NCBI GenBank assembly: GCA_031291055.1
Contig: JARLJU010000362.1
Span: 1-64,000 of the forward strand
Reading direction: 5' to 3'
DNA from: Rudaea sp.
GTDB taxonomy: Bacteria; Pseudomonadota; Gammaproteobacteria; Xanthomonadales; Rhodanobacteraceae
DNA: 64,000 nt
In this document: positions 11,350 to 19,602 of the stretch, in pieces
How positions within the stretch are numbered: the stretch's first letter is position 1
How the letters are laid out: each line of letters opens with the position of its first letter
The notes under the pieces: model-generated
Databases searched by the model: none
What the model was told of the DNA's origin: nothing
What the model saw: only the letters and a program-made list of their open reading frames with translations
Made by a program: the position numbers and the translations under genes

Positions 11350-11414
11350 TCGCAAGTCCGTTCCGGTTCGCAGCGGCGCTACACTGCGACTTTCCGCTCT
11401 ATTGAAACCAGACG

Positions 11415-12797
11415 ATGACCGAACAGCGCCTGCCTATCCTGATTGCCGACGACCAGCGCGACGTGCTCGAGGCATTGCGTCTGCTGCTCAAGTCAGAGGG
11501 ACACGCCTGCCGTACCGTTGGCGACCCGTCGGCTGCGCTGGCGGCGCTGAAGAATGCGCAATTCTCCGTTGCGCTGATCGACCTGAACTACACCCGCGAT
11601 ACGACATCCGGCAGGGAAGGACTCGATCTGCTCGAGCAGATCAAGCGCGCCGATCCGGACCTGCCGGTCGTGGTCATGACTGCATGGGGCTCGATCAATC
11701 TTGCCGTCGAAGCGATGCGCCTGGGCGCCGGCGACTTCATCGAGAAGCCCTGGGACAATACGCGACTGATCAGCGTATTGCGCAACCAGATGGCGCTCGG
11801 CGCTGCGGCGCGCCGAGAAGGACGCCTGCGCGCCGAGAACCTGCTCCTGCGCGAGGGCGAAAACGAGGACTTCATTGCGCAGTCGCGGGCGATGCAGCCG
11901 GTGCTGAAGCTGATCGAGCGCGTTGCGCCGTCCGACGCCAATGTGCTGGTACTCGGCGAGAACGGCACCGGCAAGGGTGTCGTTGCGCGCCTGATCCATC
12001 AGCATTCGCGGCGCGCAGAGCAGACCCTGGTCAAGGTCAACATGGGCGGCATCGCCGAGAGCGTGTTCGAGTCGGAAATGTTCGGGCACGTGCGCGGCGC
12101 CTACACCGATGCGAAGGCGGACCGCATCGGGCGCTTCGAACTTGCCGATGGCGGCACCTTGTTTCTCGACGAGATCGCCAATATTCCGTATCCGCAGCAG
12201 GCCAAGCTGCTGCGCATCCTGGAAGATGGCGAATTCGAGCGAGTCGGTTCCTCGCGCACGCTCAAGGTCGATGTGCGCCTGATCTCGGCGACGAATGCCG
12301 ATCTGGGTGTCGAAGTCGCGGCGGGCCGCTTTCGCAAAGACCTGTTGTTCCGCCTCAACACGGTCGAGATCAGGCTGCCGCCACTGCGCGAGCGCCGCGA
12401 GGATATCGCGCCGATCGCGCAATCGTTCCTGGCGCGCAGCGGACGCCGCTACCAGCGCGGAGGCTTGCGCCTGAGCGCGACGGCGCTCGGCGCACTCGAA
12501 CATTATTCCTGGCCCGGCAATGTGCGTGAATTGTCGCATGTGATCGAGCGCGCCGTGCTGACGACGACGGGCGACGTGATCGAGCATCCGGATTTCAGTC
12601 TCTCGCAGGCGGCGACAGCGCCGGCCGGCGATCGTGCGCACGCGCCCGTGACCCTGGACCAGGCCGAACAGGAAATGATCCGCGACGCGCTGGATCGCTG
12701 CGCCGGCAATATCCTCAAGACCGCCGAATTGCTGGGGCTAAGCCGTGCAGCGCTGTATCGCCGCCTGGAAAAATTCGGCATGCGCACGCCGGAGTGA
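11415..12797 (+). CDS. NtrC-type response regulator (receiver, AAA+, Fis HTH) with a non-canonical GAFTGA loop
   Basis: Response regulator of 460 residues. The receiver domain (about 6-125) has Asp12/Asp13, probable phosphoacceptor Asp56, Thr89 and Lys111. The AAA+ domain (about 155-390) has Walker A GENGTGKG (181-188), Walker B GTLFLDE (247-253) and arginine-finger region [10 protein letters not shown] Fis-type helix-turn-helix lies at about 425-455 ([18 protein letters not shown]). The sigma-54 contact loop, GAFTGA in standard members, reads GAYTDA here (228-233), so it may not activate sigma-54 polymerase in the usual way. It lies 45 bp before the histidine kinase and directly after the ABC genes, which suggests it controls that transporter cluster. 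Confidence 0.92.
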   Translation: MTEQRLPILIADDQRDVLEALRLLLKSEGHACRTVGDPSAALAALKNAQFSVALIDLNYTRDTTSGREGLDLLEQIKRADPDLPVVVMTAWGSINLAVEAMRLGAGDFIEKPWDNTRLISVLRNQMALGAAARREGRLRAENLLLREGENEDFIAQSRAMQPVLKLIERVAPSDANVLVLGENGTGKGVVARLIHQHSRRAEQTLVKVNMGGIAESVFESEMFGHVRGAYTDAKADRIGRFELADGGTLFLDEIANIPYPQQAKLLRILEDGEFERVGSSRTLKVDVRLISATNADLGVEVAAGRFRKDLLFRLNTVEIRLPPLRERREDIAPIAQSFLARSGRRYQRGGLRLSATALGALEHYSWPGNVRELSHVIERAVLTTTGDVIEHPDFSLSQAATAPAGDRAHAPVTLDQAEQEMIRDALDRCAGNILKTAELLGLSRAALYRRLEKFGMRTPE

Positions 12798-12842
12798 TGT
12801 TGCCCATGCGGTCGCGCGCCGCTATGGTGTAGGCCGCCATCG

Positions 12843-14213
12843 ATGATCGGGAAAATGTCGCCTGCCACCGCCTCAACCGCAGCACGCCAGCGCTACTACG
12901 AACGCTGGACCTACGACGCGCGCATCTTTGCCGCGGCGCTTGCAATGACCTTGCCCGCGATCTGCCTGCTCGCTGTCGTCCTGTACGCGCGTGATCTTTC
13001 GCTGGGCCTGGTCTGGGTGCTCATCGCCGTGGCCATCCTGGCCACGTTGTGGCTGGCGACACGACTGCGCAACGCCGTGATCTATCCTTTGTATACATTG
13101 TCCAATCTGCTCGAAGCGCTGCGCGAAGGCGACTACAGCCTGCGCGGCTCACGTTCGCGACGCGGTGATCCGATCGGCGAAGTGGTGTGGGAAGTCAACA
13201 CGCTTTCGCAGACCCTGCGCGATCAGCGGCATCGGGTCGAAGAAACCAGTGCCCTCCTGTCGAAGGTGATCGGCGCAACCGATATCGCCATCTTCACGTT
13301 CGATTCGACACAGAGGTTGCGCCTGGTGAATGCGGCCGGCGAGCGTTTGCTCGGCCGTTCGTCGCCGGAGCTGCTCGGCCGCAGCGCCGACGAACTGGGA
13401 ATTGCCGATTGTCTGGTCCCGGAAGATACGCACATCCGCAAGCGTGCGTTCCCCGGTGGCAGCGGCAGGTATGAGCTGCGACGCACGCGCTTCCGCGAAG
13501 GCGGCATCCCGCACGAACTGCTCGTCGTCACCGATCTCCGCCGCGCGTTGCGGGAGGAAGAACGCGCGGCATGGCAGCGTCTGCTGCGCGTGCTCGGCCA
13601 CGAGTTGAACAATTCCCTCGCGCCGATCCGCTCGATGACGGCGACACTGTCGAAACTGCTGGGCCAGACCTCGCCGCCGCCGGACTGGCGCGAAGACGCA
13701 GCTAGCGGTCTGGCCGTGATCGGCGATCGTGCCGAGGCGCTGACGCGGTTCATGGCCGGCTACACGACGCTGGCGCGACTGCCGCCGCCGAACAAGCGCC
13801 CGGTTGAAATCGGCGATGTGGTGCGCCGGGTCGCGCGGCTGGAACAAAGATTGAGCGTCGCCGTGACCGAATCCGGTGCATTGCAGGCGCTGGCCGATCC
13901 GGACCAGCTTGAGCAGGCGCTGATCAACCTGATCAAGAACGCAGCCGATGCCGCATTGCCGCGCCGGGCCAGCGTGCGTGCCCGCTGGCGCCGCGACGGC
14001 GACAACGCGCTGATCGAAATCGAAGACGATGGCCCAGGCCTGGGCACGACGGAAAATCTATTTATCCCTTTCTATACAACCAAGCCCGGCGGATCCGGCG
14101 TCGGCCTGGTGCTGGCGCGGCAGATTGCGGAAGGGCACGGCGGCGCGCTCACATTGGAAGATCGCGTACAGGCGCACGGCTGCATCGCGCGGCTGAGGCT
14201 GCCGCTGCGCTGA
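12843..14213 (+). CDS. Membrane sensor histidine kinase (HAMP-PAS-HisKA-like-HATPase)
   Basis: Partner kinase of 456 residues for the preceding regulator. Two membrane helices lie at about 27-50 and 57-75 with almost no periplasmic loop between them, so the signal is probably sensed in or through the membrane. A HAMP-like segment (YPLYTLSNLLEALREGDYSLRG) and a PAS domain (about 140-235) follow. The phosphoacceptor histidine is in LGHELNNSLAPI. The ATPase domain has the N box LINLIKNAADAA, G1 DGPGLG and G2 GSGVGLVLARQIAEGHGG. ATG 12843 is used; ATG 12855 is possible, and neither has a strong ribosome binding site. This NtrY-like kinase type is commonly found beside such ABC arrays. Confidence 0.9.
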   Translation: MIGKMSPATASTAARQRYYERWTYDARIFAAALAMTLPAICLLAVVLYARDLSLGLVWVLIAVAILATLWLATRLRNAVIYPLYTLSNLLEALREGDYSLRGSRSRRGDPIGEVVWEVNTLSQTLRDQRHRVEETSALLSKVIGATDIAIFTFDSTQRLRLVNAAGERLLGRSSPELLGRSADELGIADCLVPEDTHIRKRAFPGGSGRYELRRTRFREGGIPHELLVVTDLRRALREEERAAWQRLLRVLGHELNNSLAPIRSMTATLSKLLGQTSPPPDWREDAASGLAVIGDRAEALTRFMAGYTTLARLPPPNKRPVEIGDVVRRVARLEQRLSVAVTESGALQALADPDQLEQALINLIKNAADAALPRRASVRARWRRDGDNALIEIEDDGPGLGTTENLFIPFYTTKPGGSGVGLVLARQIAEGHGGALTLEDRVQAHGCIARLRLPLR

Positions 14214-14306
14214 GTTTGATTCGTGGCTCATGCCCGCGCGGAGTCCGAATGGCACGCACGAATGCGTTGCACGCATGGAGAGGTGCGTGACTGGCCCGGA
14301 AAGACA

Positions 14307-14918
14307 TCAGTAGCCGACCGTGAAGCGCTGCCGCGAATGTTTCGGTACTTCCAGCTCGTCGACGAACGCGATGGCAAAGTCTTCCATCGATATCGAGCTC
14401 TTGCCGTTCGCATCGACGAGCAATCGCTCGCCACCGAGTCGGAATTTTCCGGTCCGCTCGCCGGGCGCGAACTCCGCGGAGGGCGACAGGAAAGTCCAGT
14501 CAAGCTCTTTCTCCGACTGCAACACCTTGAGGAACGCTCGTCCCGCCTCGGCTTCGGCCTTGTAGGCTGCAGGGAAGCCTGACGAGTCAAGAAGCTCCTG
14601 ACCCGACGCGACTTTCAGGGAAGCAGCACCACCCACCACCATCAGCCGTTTCACCGCGGCACGTTTCACGGCAGCGATCAGGGCCTGCGGATCGGACGCG
14701 ACGAAACGCGTTGCGCCGATCACCACATCGTGGCCGACCAGCAACGGCGTCAGCTTCGTCGGCTGCAGCGCATCTGCGGCTCTCAGCACCAGGCCCGGTC
14801 TAGCGGCTACTTTGTTTACATCGCGCGCAATGCCCGTGACGCTGTGGCCGCGGCGGAGCAGCTCCGTCAGCAAGCGCGAGCCGACGCGACCGCTGACACC
14901 GATCAAGGCGATTTTCAT
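14307..14918 (-). CDS. NAD(P)H-binding atypical short-chain dehydrogenase
   Basis: Protein of 203 residues with an N-terminal Rossmann motif (IGVSGRVGSRLL) and the NAD(P)H-binding fold of the YwnB/SDR_a5 group. Conserved family segments include LMVVGGAASL, LDWTFLSPS and MEDFAIAFVDELE. These proteins lack the Tyr-Lys catalytic pair of classical dehydrogenases and are usually called NAD-dependent epimerase-like or NmrA-like; most have no known substrate. It is transcribed alone on the minus strand, convergent with the kinase upstream. Function beyond nucleotide binding is not supported. Confidence 0.85.
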   Translation of the reverse strand: MKIALIGVSGRVGSRLLTELLRRGHSVTGIARDVNKVAARPGLVLRAADALQPTKLTPLLVGHDVVIGATRFVASDPQALIAAVKRAAVKRLMVVGGAASLKVASGQELLDSSGFPAAYKAEAEAGRAFLKVLQSEKELDWTFLSPSAEFAPGERTGKFRLGGERLLVDANGKSSISMEDFAIAFVDELEVPKHSRQRFTVGY

Positions 14919-14952
14919 GCGCTGCCTCGCGGCTGTCGTTCCAGCGTTTAGA

Positions 14953-15507
14953 TCAGGACCTGGCGTGAGCTGCCAGCATGATCCTCCACATGCCGGTGGA
15001 GATCAGCGAGAAGCCGGTCAGCAGGCCGATGAACGCCAGCGAGCTTTGTGGCCAGCCGATCATGATCAGGATTGCCACCGCGATCGACAGCAGGCCGTCG
15101 AACAATACCCAGCCCCAGCGGCGCCCGGGTCTGATCCGGAATGCGAGCACGACGCGCGCCACGCCGCCGAACAACAGGAACCAGCCGACCAGCAACGCCA
15201 GTGACGCGATACCAGCCAGAGGCACGACAAGGATGGCGATGCCGAGCGCCAGCGTCAGCAGGCCGGACACGAGTTTCCAGGCGAATCCCTGATGATGCAC
15301 GCGTGACTGGATTGCATACGCAATTTCAAACACGCCGCCCAGGATCAATATCCAGGCGAAGAACAATGCGGTAGCGAGCGCGGCGACCGCGGGCATCATC
15401 AACGCGACTACACCGACAATGATCAGCAACGCCCCCCAGACCATCTGCCAGCCGCTACCCGCACGGGTCACTGAATATGTGCCCGAAACGTTGTTCGTCG
15501 TGGTCAT
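14953..15507 (-). CDS. HdeD/DUF308 family membrane protein
   Basis: Integral membrane protein of 184 residues with six predicted helices arranged as three pairs, characteristic of the HdeD (DUF308) family: MVWGALLIIVGVVALMMP, FFAWILILGGVFEIAYAI, VSGLLTLALGIAILVVP and FLLFGGVARVVLAF are clear. I chose ATG 15507 because GAAGGAATC precedes it; an upstream ATG at 15552 lacks support and would add 15 polar residues. In E. coli HdeD is an acid-resistance membrane protein. The neighbouring Dps and DksA-like genes fit a stress-response setting but do not prove a role. Confidence 0.87.
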   Translation of the reverse strand: MTTTNNVSGTYSVTRAGSGWQMVWGALLIIVGVVALMMPAVAALATALFFAWILILGGVFEIAYAIQSRVHHQGFAWKLVSGLLTLALGIAILVVPLAGIASLALLVGWFLLFGGVARVVLAFRIRPGRRWGWVLFDGLLSIAVAILIMIGWPQSSLAFIGLLTGFSLISTGMWRIMLAAHARS

Positions 15508-15746
15508 GTCGGTGATTCCTTCTCTGCTGGGTGATGATTCCTGCGCCGGCATTGCAAGGTGAATGAGCGGGGCGTGTCCGCGAGCAACGAACCGTCGACG
15601 CCGATCACTGAGCGTTTAACTTGACTTATAACCATACGCCCAATCTTTGACGGTTGGCTGACGAAGCATCTGTCGAGTAACGTGCGGCACCGCGGCGGCA
15701 CCAGGCGTATCATCTTCGACGATGCAGGCGAGCGAAGGAGAGTGTC

Positions 15747-16121
15747 ATGTCGGATCACAACAAAGGCTTGACCAGGGAATTCATTGAGCAGCAGCACAGG
15801 CGCCTGCTCGCCTTGCGTACGCAGTTGCTTGGCGGAGAGCAGCGCTCACTGGCAAAGGAACGGGCGTTGCAGGAAGAACACGGCGGGGAAGCCGCGGAAT
15901 TCGAGGAAAAAGCACAGGACAGCGCGCGCCGCGAGGTCAACCAGGCGCTGCATGATGTGGACAAGCGGCGGCTGGCGAACATCGAGCGTGCATTGAAGAA
16001 AATCGAGCAGGGCAGTTATGGCATGTCCGACCTGAGCGGCAAACCGATCCCGCATGCCCGACTCGAAGCCTCGCCTGAGGCCGTACTGACCGTGCAGGAG
16101 GAAACCGCGCTGGAAAAGTGA
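15747..16121 (+). CDS. DksA/TraR-like protein lacking the zinc-finger cysteines
   Basis: Protein of 124 residues with the coiled-coil then globular layout of the DksA/TraR family. The coiled-coil spans about 10-85 (LALRTQLLGGEQRSL to IERALKKIEQGSYG). Where DksA has the four-cysteine zinc finger starting YGxCxxCG, this protein reads YGMSDLSGKPIP and has no cysteine at all. The DKRRLANIERAL segment aligns with the coiled-coil tip region that reaches into the RNA polymerase secondary channel. ATG 15747 follows GGAGAG. Cysteine-free variants are known in several proteobacteria and can fold without zinc. Likely role: modulation of RNA polymerase under stress, by inference. Confidence 0.85.
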   Translation: MSDHNKGLTREFIEQQHRRLLALRTQLLGGEQRSLAKERALQEEHGGEAAEFEEKAQDSARREVNQALHDVDKRRLANIERALKKIEQGSYGMSDLSGKPIPHARLEASPEAVLTVQEETALEK

Positions 16122-16316
16122 TCGGCGCTGCCCGCCGGTAGCGTCATCGGAGTCAGCAATCGTCAACGGACTGACTGACCGCAGTGGACCGTCTACGGCG
16201 CGGCGCCGCGACCGGTGCAGACGCGATCAGTCCGGACATGAGCCATCCGGGTTTGACCAGGGCTGATCCATCGATCAAGCCGGCATTGCCCTCAGCCACG
16301 CAGACCATTCCGGCCA

Positions 16317-16853
16317 CTAACGTTTGCCGGCGTCGCCCTGCCGGCTGGCCTCGAACAGGAACCAGGTGCGTCGTTCGGTTTCGTCGATCCAGACTTCGAT
16401 CAGGCTGGCGGTGGCGATGTCGCGATGTTCCTCGCAGACATTGTGGGCCTCGCGCAGGCGCGCGGCCAATTCCTTGTTGTCCTCGCGCACTTCGGCAAGC
16501 ATGTCCTGCGGATCGACGTAGTCGGCATCGTTGTCCTGCACGCGCTGCATTCGGCTGATATGACCGATGGACTTGAGCGTGGATCCGCCAACCTTGCGAA
16601 CGCGCTCGGCGATGGGGTCGGTCATCGCGAACAACTGATCAGCCTGTTCGTCGAGGAGCAGGTGATAGTCGCGGAAGTGCGGACCACTCATGTGCCAGTG
16701 GAAATTCTTGGTCTTCAGGTAGAGCGCGAATACGTCCGCGAGGATGGCATTCATCGCACCGCTGATGTCCCTGGTCGCAGCCGGTTTCAAATCGGTGGGC
16801 GTCGCCAGTGGCGCGCGCTGCCGGCGCTTGAGATCGTCTTTGCTGTTTTTCAT
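16317..16853 (-). CDS. dps: Dps-family ferritin-like DNA-protection protein
   Basis: Protein of 178 residues of the Dps family, which store iron in dodecamer shells and protect DNA from peroxide. Ferroxidase ligands are recognisable: His52 in KNFHWHMSG, His64 and Asp68 in DYHLLLDEQ, and Asp79/Glu83 in TDPIAERVR. The lysine- and arginine-rich N-terminus (KNSKDDLKRRQR) resembles the DNA-binding tail of E. coli Dps. It is monocistronic on the minus strand; no clear OxyR or Fur site was identified by eye. Confidence 0.92.
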   Translation of the reverse strand: MKNSKDDLKRRQRAPLATPTDLKPAATRDISGAMNAILADVFALYLKTKNFHWHMSGPHFRDYHLLLDEQADQLFAMTDPIAERVRKVGGSTLKSIGHISRMQRVQDNDADYVDPQDMLAEVREDNKELAARLREAHNVCEEHRDIATASLIEVWIDETERRTWFLFEASRQGDAGKR

Positions 16854-16947
16854 GGCGTTGTTCCTCTGGACGGGATGAAATATCTATTTGGACTAACTGG
16901 TACAAATGACCCATGAAGTCCATCGCGTGTGCATGATGTTCGCGATT

Positions 16948-17649
16948 TCACGGCGTCATGTCGAACAACAGGATTTCCGCATCGTCCCTGGCGCGCAGAT
17001 GCAGCTTGCCGGCTTTGGTCCACGCGGCTCCGTCGCCGGCATCCAGCCTGTCGCCATCGACGTCGATCGAGCCGCGGGCAACCTGCAGCCACAGGCGCCG
17101 GTTTGGCGCAGGCTGGTAGCCAAGTTCCCGCGACGCGTTCAAGCGCGTCGCGTACAGGTCTACATCCTGATGAACCTTGACCGCGCCGTCATGGGGTTTG
17201 CCGGCAGCGATCAGGCACCAGTGATTGCTCAGTTCGGCGATCGAAAAACTGCGCTGCTCGTATCCGGGCTGCAGTCCCTGACGTTCGGGCAGTACCCAGA
17301 TCTGCAGGAAATGGACGGGCTCCGTGGTCGATGCATTGAATTCGGAATGCGTGACGCCGGTACCGGCGGTCATGCGCTGCAATTCGCCGGGGCGAATCAC
17401 GGCGCCGGTGCCGATGCTGTCCTTGTGTTCGAGCGCACCGTCGAGCACCCACGACAGGATCTCCATGTCGCGATGCGAGTGCTTGCCGAACCCCTTGCCG
17501 GGAGCCACGCTATCTTCGTTGATCACGCGCAACGGCCCGAATCCCATGTGGGCAGGATCGTGGTAGTCGGCGAACGAGAACGTATGGAATGACTTAAGCC
17601 AGCCGTGGTCGGCAAAGCCGCGTTCGTTGCTGCGTCGAATTGACATCAT
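16948..17649 (-). CDS. Pirin-family bicupin (YhhW-like)
   Basis: Protein of 233 residues of the pirin family, close to YhhW. The N-terminal cupin carries the expected metal ligands in HSHRDMEI and THSEFNAS, and family segments WLKSFHTFSFADYHDP and LQIWVLPE are clear. Pirins bind one metal in the N-terminal cupin; some cleave quercetin in vitro, but physiological roles are uncertain. I chose the ATG pair at 17649/17646 because the preceding frame extension is not conserved-looking and a GGGAATCGG stretch precedes it. It is a single minus-strand gene. Confidence 0.88.
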   Translation of the reverse strand: MMSIRRSNERGFADHGWLKSFHTFSFADYHDPAHMGFGPLRVINEDSVAPGKGFGKHSHRDMEILSWVLDGALEHKDSIGTGAVIRPGELQRMTAGTGVTHSEFNASTTEPVHFLQIWVLPERQGLQPGYEQRSFSIAELSNHWCLIAAGKPHDGAVKVHQDVDLYATRLNASRELGYQPAPNRRLWLQVARGSIDVDGDRLDAGDGAAWTKAGKLHLRARDDAEILLFDMTP

Positions 17650-17713
17650 GTTTCCGATTCCCGGCATTACCGCGCGAACGACGCTGTCCGCGTGCCTCGC
17701 AATCCGGCCCGGT

Positions 17714-19315
17714 TCAAAGGCCAAGCACCACAATCTTGCCACTGGACTTCGGCGTCGGCCACGTGGGCGAGGCCATGCCTGCGGTGACTGCTACTTTTTG
17801 CCCGGCACCGGTATCATAGGTGATCACGCCGCCGGCGATCGGACCGCCAAGATCGATCGACCAGAGCTGCTTGCCCTTGCGGGATTCAAACGCGTAGAAC
17901 GTTCCATTCATGTCACCGAAGAACAGCACACCACCCGCGGTCGGTGTGATGCCGCCCATCAGCGGAGCAGGGGCCTTGAATTGCCAGATGCGTTCGCCAC
18001 TGTCGGCGTTGCTCGCGGTCATGTAGCCGGCCCAGTCCTTGGTGTCGTCCTGTGTGCCGAAGCCGTTCGTCGCACCGCTCCAGGGTTGTCCGTGTGGCGA
18101 ACCTGCAATCGCATCGGTTGGCGCCAGATGCACGGTCGTGCACCAATGGACTTCGCCGGTGAAGATCAGGTTGAGCGCAGGCGCATAGGCAGGGCTGTTC
18201 CATTCCGCTCCGCCGACGGCACCCGGGCAAAAGCGCGTGCCGGCCGCAGTCATTGGCGCGTCGATGTTCTGCAGTTGCGTGACCGGCACGCTGTAGAGTG
18301 ATGTGCCGGTGGCAAGGTCGATCATGTGAAGGTGGCCGTCCTTCGGTGCCTCGGCCAGCAGCTTGCGATTGGCCTTGCTGGTGAACAGGACCGGAGGCGT
18401 CGAGGCATCCCAGTCGTGGAAGTCATGCTTGACCATCTGGAAATGGCGTTGATAGGCGCCGGTCTTCGCGTCCAGGACCACGACCGAATCGGTGAACAGG
18501 TTGTCGCCGATGCGATGTTCGTTGGAGAAATCCGGAGCTGGATTTCCACCGGGGACGTATAGAAGGCCGTTCGTCGGATCCAGCGTATACGAAGTCCAGG
18601 TCGCGCCGCCGGTTACGGGGAAGCCATCGGTGTTCTTCCATGATGCCGCCGCCGATTCCGCGGACGTGTTCGACGCTTCGGGTCCGCGCGCGAAATCGCC
18701 ATCGCCCTTCGGCACCATGTAGAACTCCCAGACGATACGACCGTCCTTCGCGTCGAGCGCATACATGCGGCCCTTGACGCCCTTGTTGTCGCTGCCGGCG
18801 TTGCCGATGAAGACGAGGCCATTCCATGCAATCGGCGACGCCGCCACCGATTCGCCCTTGGCTGGATCGGCGATCGTGGTCGCCCACAGGCGGCCGCCGG
18901 TCTTTGCATCGTAGGCGAGCACGCGGCCATCGGCGGTACCGCGGTAGACGCGGCCATCAAGCCAGGCCAGGCCGCGATTGACCTTCAGCGCGCCCGAGGC
19001 GAAGTCTTCATGCGCGCGCCAGTTCTGCTTGCAGGTATCCGGGTCGATCGAAAATGTATCGTGCTCGGTCGTCAGGAACAGCGCGCCTTCAACCTGCACC
19101 AGTCCGGTATCGAAGGAAGTCTGCTCCCCGGTGTCGTAGCTGCAAACGATCTTGAGCTTGCCCACGTTCTTCGTATTGATCGCATCGAGCGGGGAGAAGC
19201 GCTCGGACGTCAGCGTACGGTTGTAGGTCGGCCAGTCTTTTTCCGCTGCGCTGATGACAAGCGGGAGACTGCAAGCGCTTGCGGCAGCAACAACAAGAAT
19301 TGTCCTCAGCGACAT
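17714..19315 (-). CDS. Exported PQQ-dependent dehydrogenase-like beta-propeller protein
   Basis: Periplasmic protein of 533 residues. A signal peptide (about 1-23, SLRTILVVAAASACSLPLVISA) precedes DWPTYNRTLTSERFSPL, the opening of quinoprotein alcohol dehydrogenases. Propeller docking repeats of the A-x-D-x-x-T-G-x-x-x-W type recur (AYDAKTGGRLW, ALDAKDGRIVW, FESRKGKQLW), and HDFHDWDAS and GGAEWNSPAYAP are typical. ATG 19315 follows GGAGGG. At this length there is no fused cytochrome c domain, so electrons would go to a separate carrier. The adjacent-cysteine pair of methanol/ethanol dehydrogenases was not seen, so catalysis on alcohols is uncertain. It is divergent from fdnG. Confidence 0.85.
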   Translation of the reverse strand: MSLRTILVVAAASACSLPLVISAAEKDWPTYNRTLTSERFSPLDAINTKNVGKLKIVCSYDTGEQTSFDTGLVQVEGALFLTTEHDTFSIDPDTCKQNWRAHEDFASGALKVNRGLAWLDGRVYRGTADGRVLAYDAKTGGRLWATTIADPAKGESVAASPIAWNGLVFIGNAGSDNKGVKGRMYALDAKDGRIVWEFYMVPKGDGDFARGPEASNTSAESAAASWKNTDGFPVTGGATWTSYTLDPTNGLLYVPGGNPAPDFSNEHRIGDNLFTDSVVVLDAKTGAYQRHFQMVKHDFHDWDASTPPVLFTSKANRKLLAEAPKDGHLHMIDLATGTSLYSVPVTQLQNIDAPMTAAGTRFCPGAVGGAEWNSPAYAPALNLIFTGEVHWCTTVHLAPTDAIAGSPHGQPWSGATNGFGTQDDTKDWAGYMTASNADSGERIWQFKAPAPLMGGITPTAGGVLFFGDMNGTFYAFESRKGKQLWSIDLGGPIAGGVITYDTGAGQKVAVTAGMASPTWPTPKSSGKIVVLGL

Positions 19316-19519
19316 GGTGCGACCCTCCGAATGTGGGAACGCCGGCCGGGTCATAACCTTTTGGCGCGCCAGCGCACGGACCGGCGTCATCATGGCGCAC
19401 GCCGATTATGCGCCTCCGGCAGGGCGATGTCTGGTATTGAAAATCCGGCTGCTTATAGCCCCCTGCAGTGGGGTGACTATTGTGCCGACACGGGGGCCAT
19501 GGCTGCTTCAAGTCTGACG

Positions 19520-19548
19520 TTGTAGCGTCGGATTCGCGGGCATATACT
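19520..19548 (+). promoter_or_regulatory. Candidate sigma-70 promoter of the fdn-sel operon
   Basis: TTGTAG at 19520-19525, a spacer of exactly 17 bases and TATACT at 19543-19548, 55 bases upstream of the fdnG start. This is the only good sigma-70 match seen in the divergent region between the PQQ-type gene and fdnG. Confidence 0.6.
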
Positions 19549-19557
19549 CGGAACCGC

Positions 19558-19575
19558 GTGCAGCTCTGACTGCAC
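19558..19575 (+). promoter_or_regulatory. Hairpin in the fdnG leader
   Basis: GTGCAG (19558-19563) and CTGCAC (19570-19575) form a perfect six-pair stem with a six-base loop in the short untranslated leader, 15 bases before the GAGGAG ribosome binding site. It lacks a T tract, so it is not a terminator; it could affect RNA stability or be a dyad operator. Confidence 0.4.
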
Positions 19576-19602
19576 CGTGGCTATTGCTGCGAGGAGATCG
19601 TC

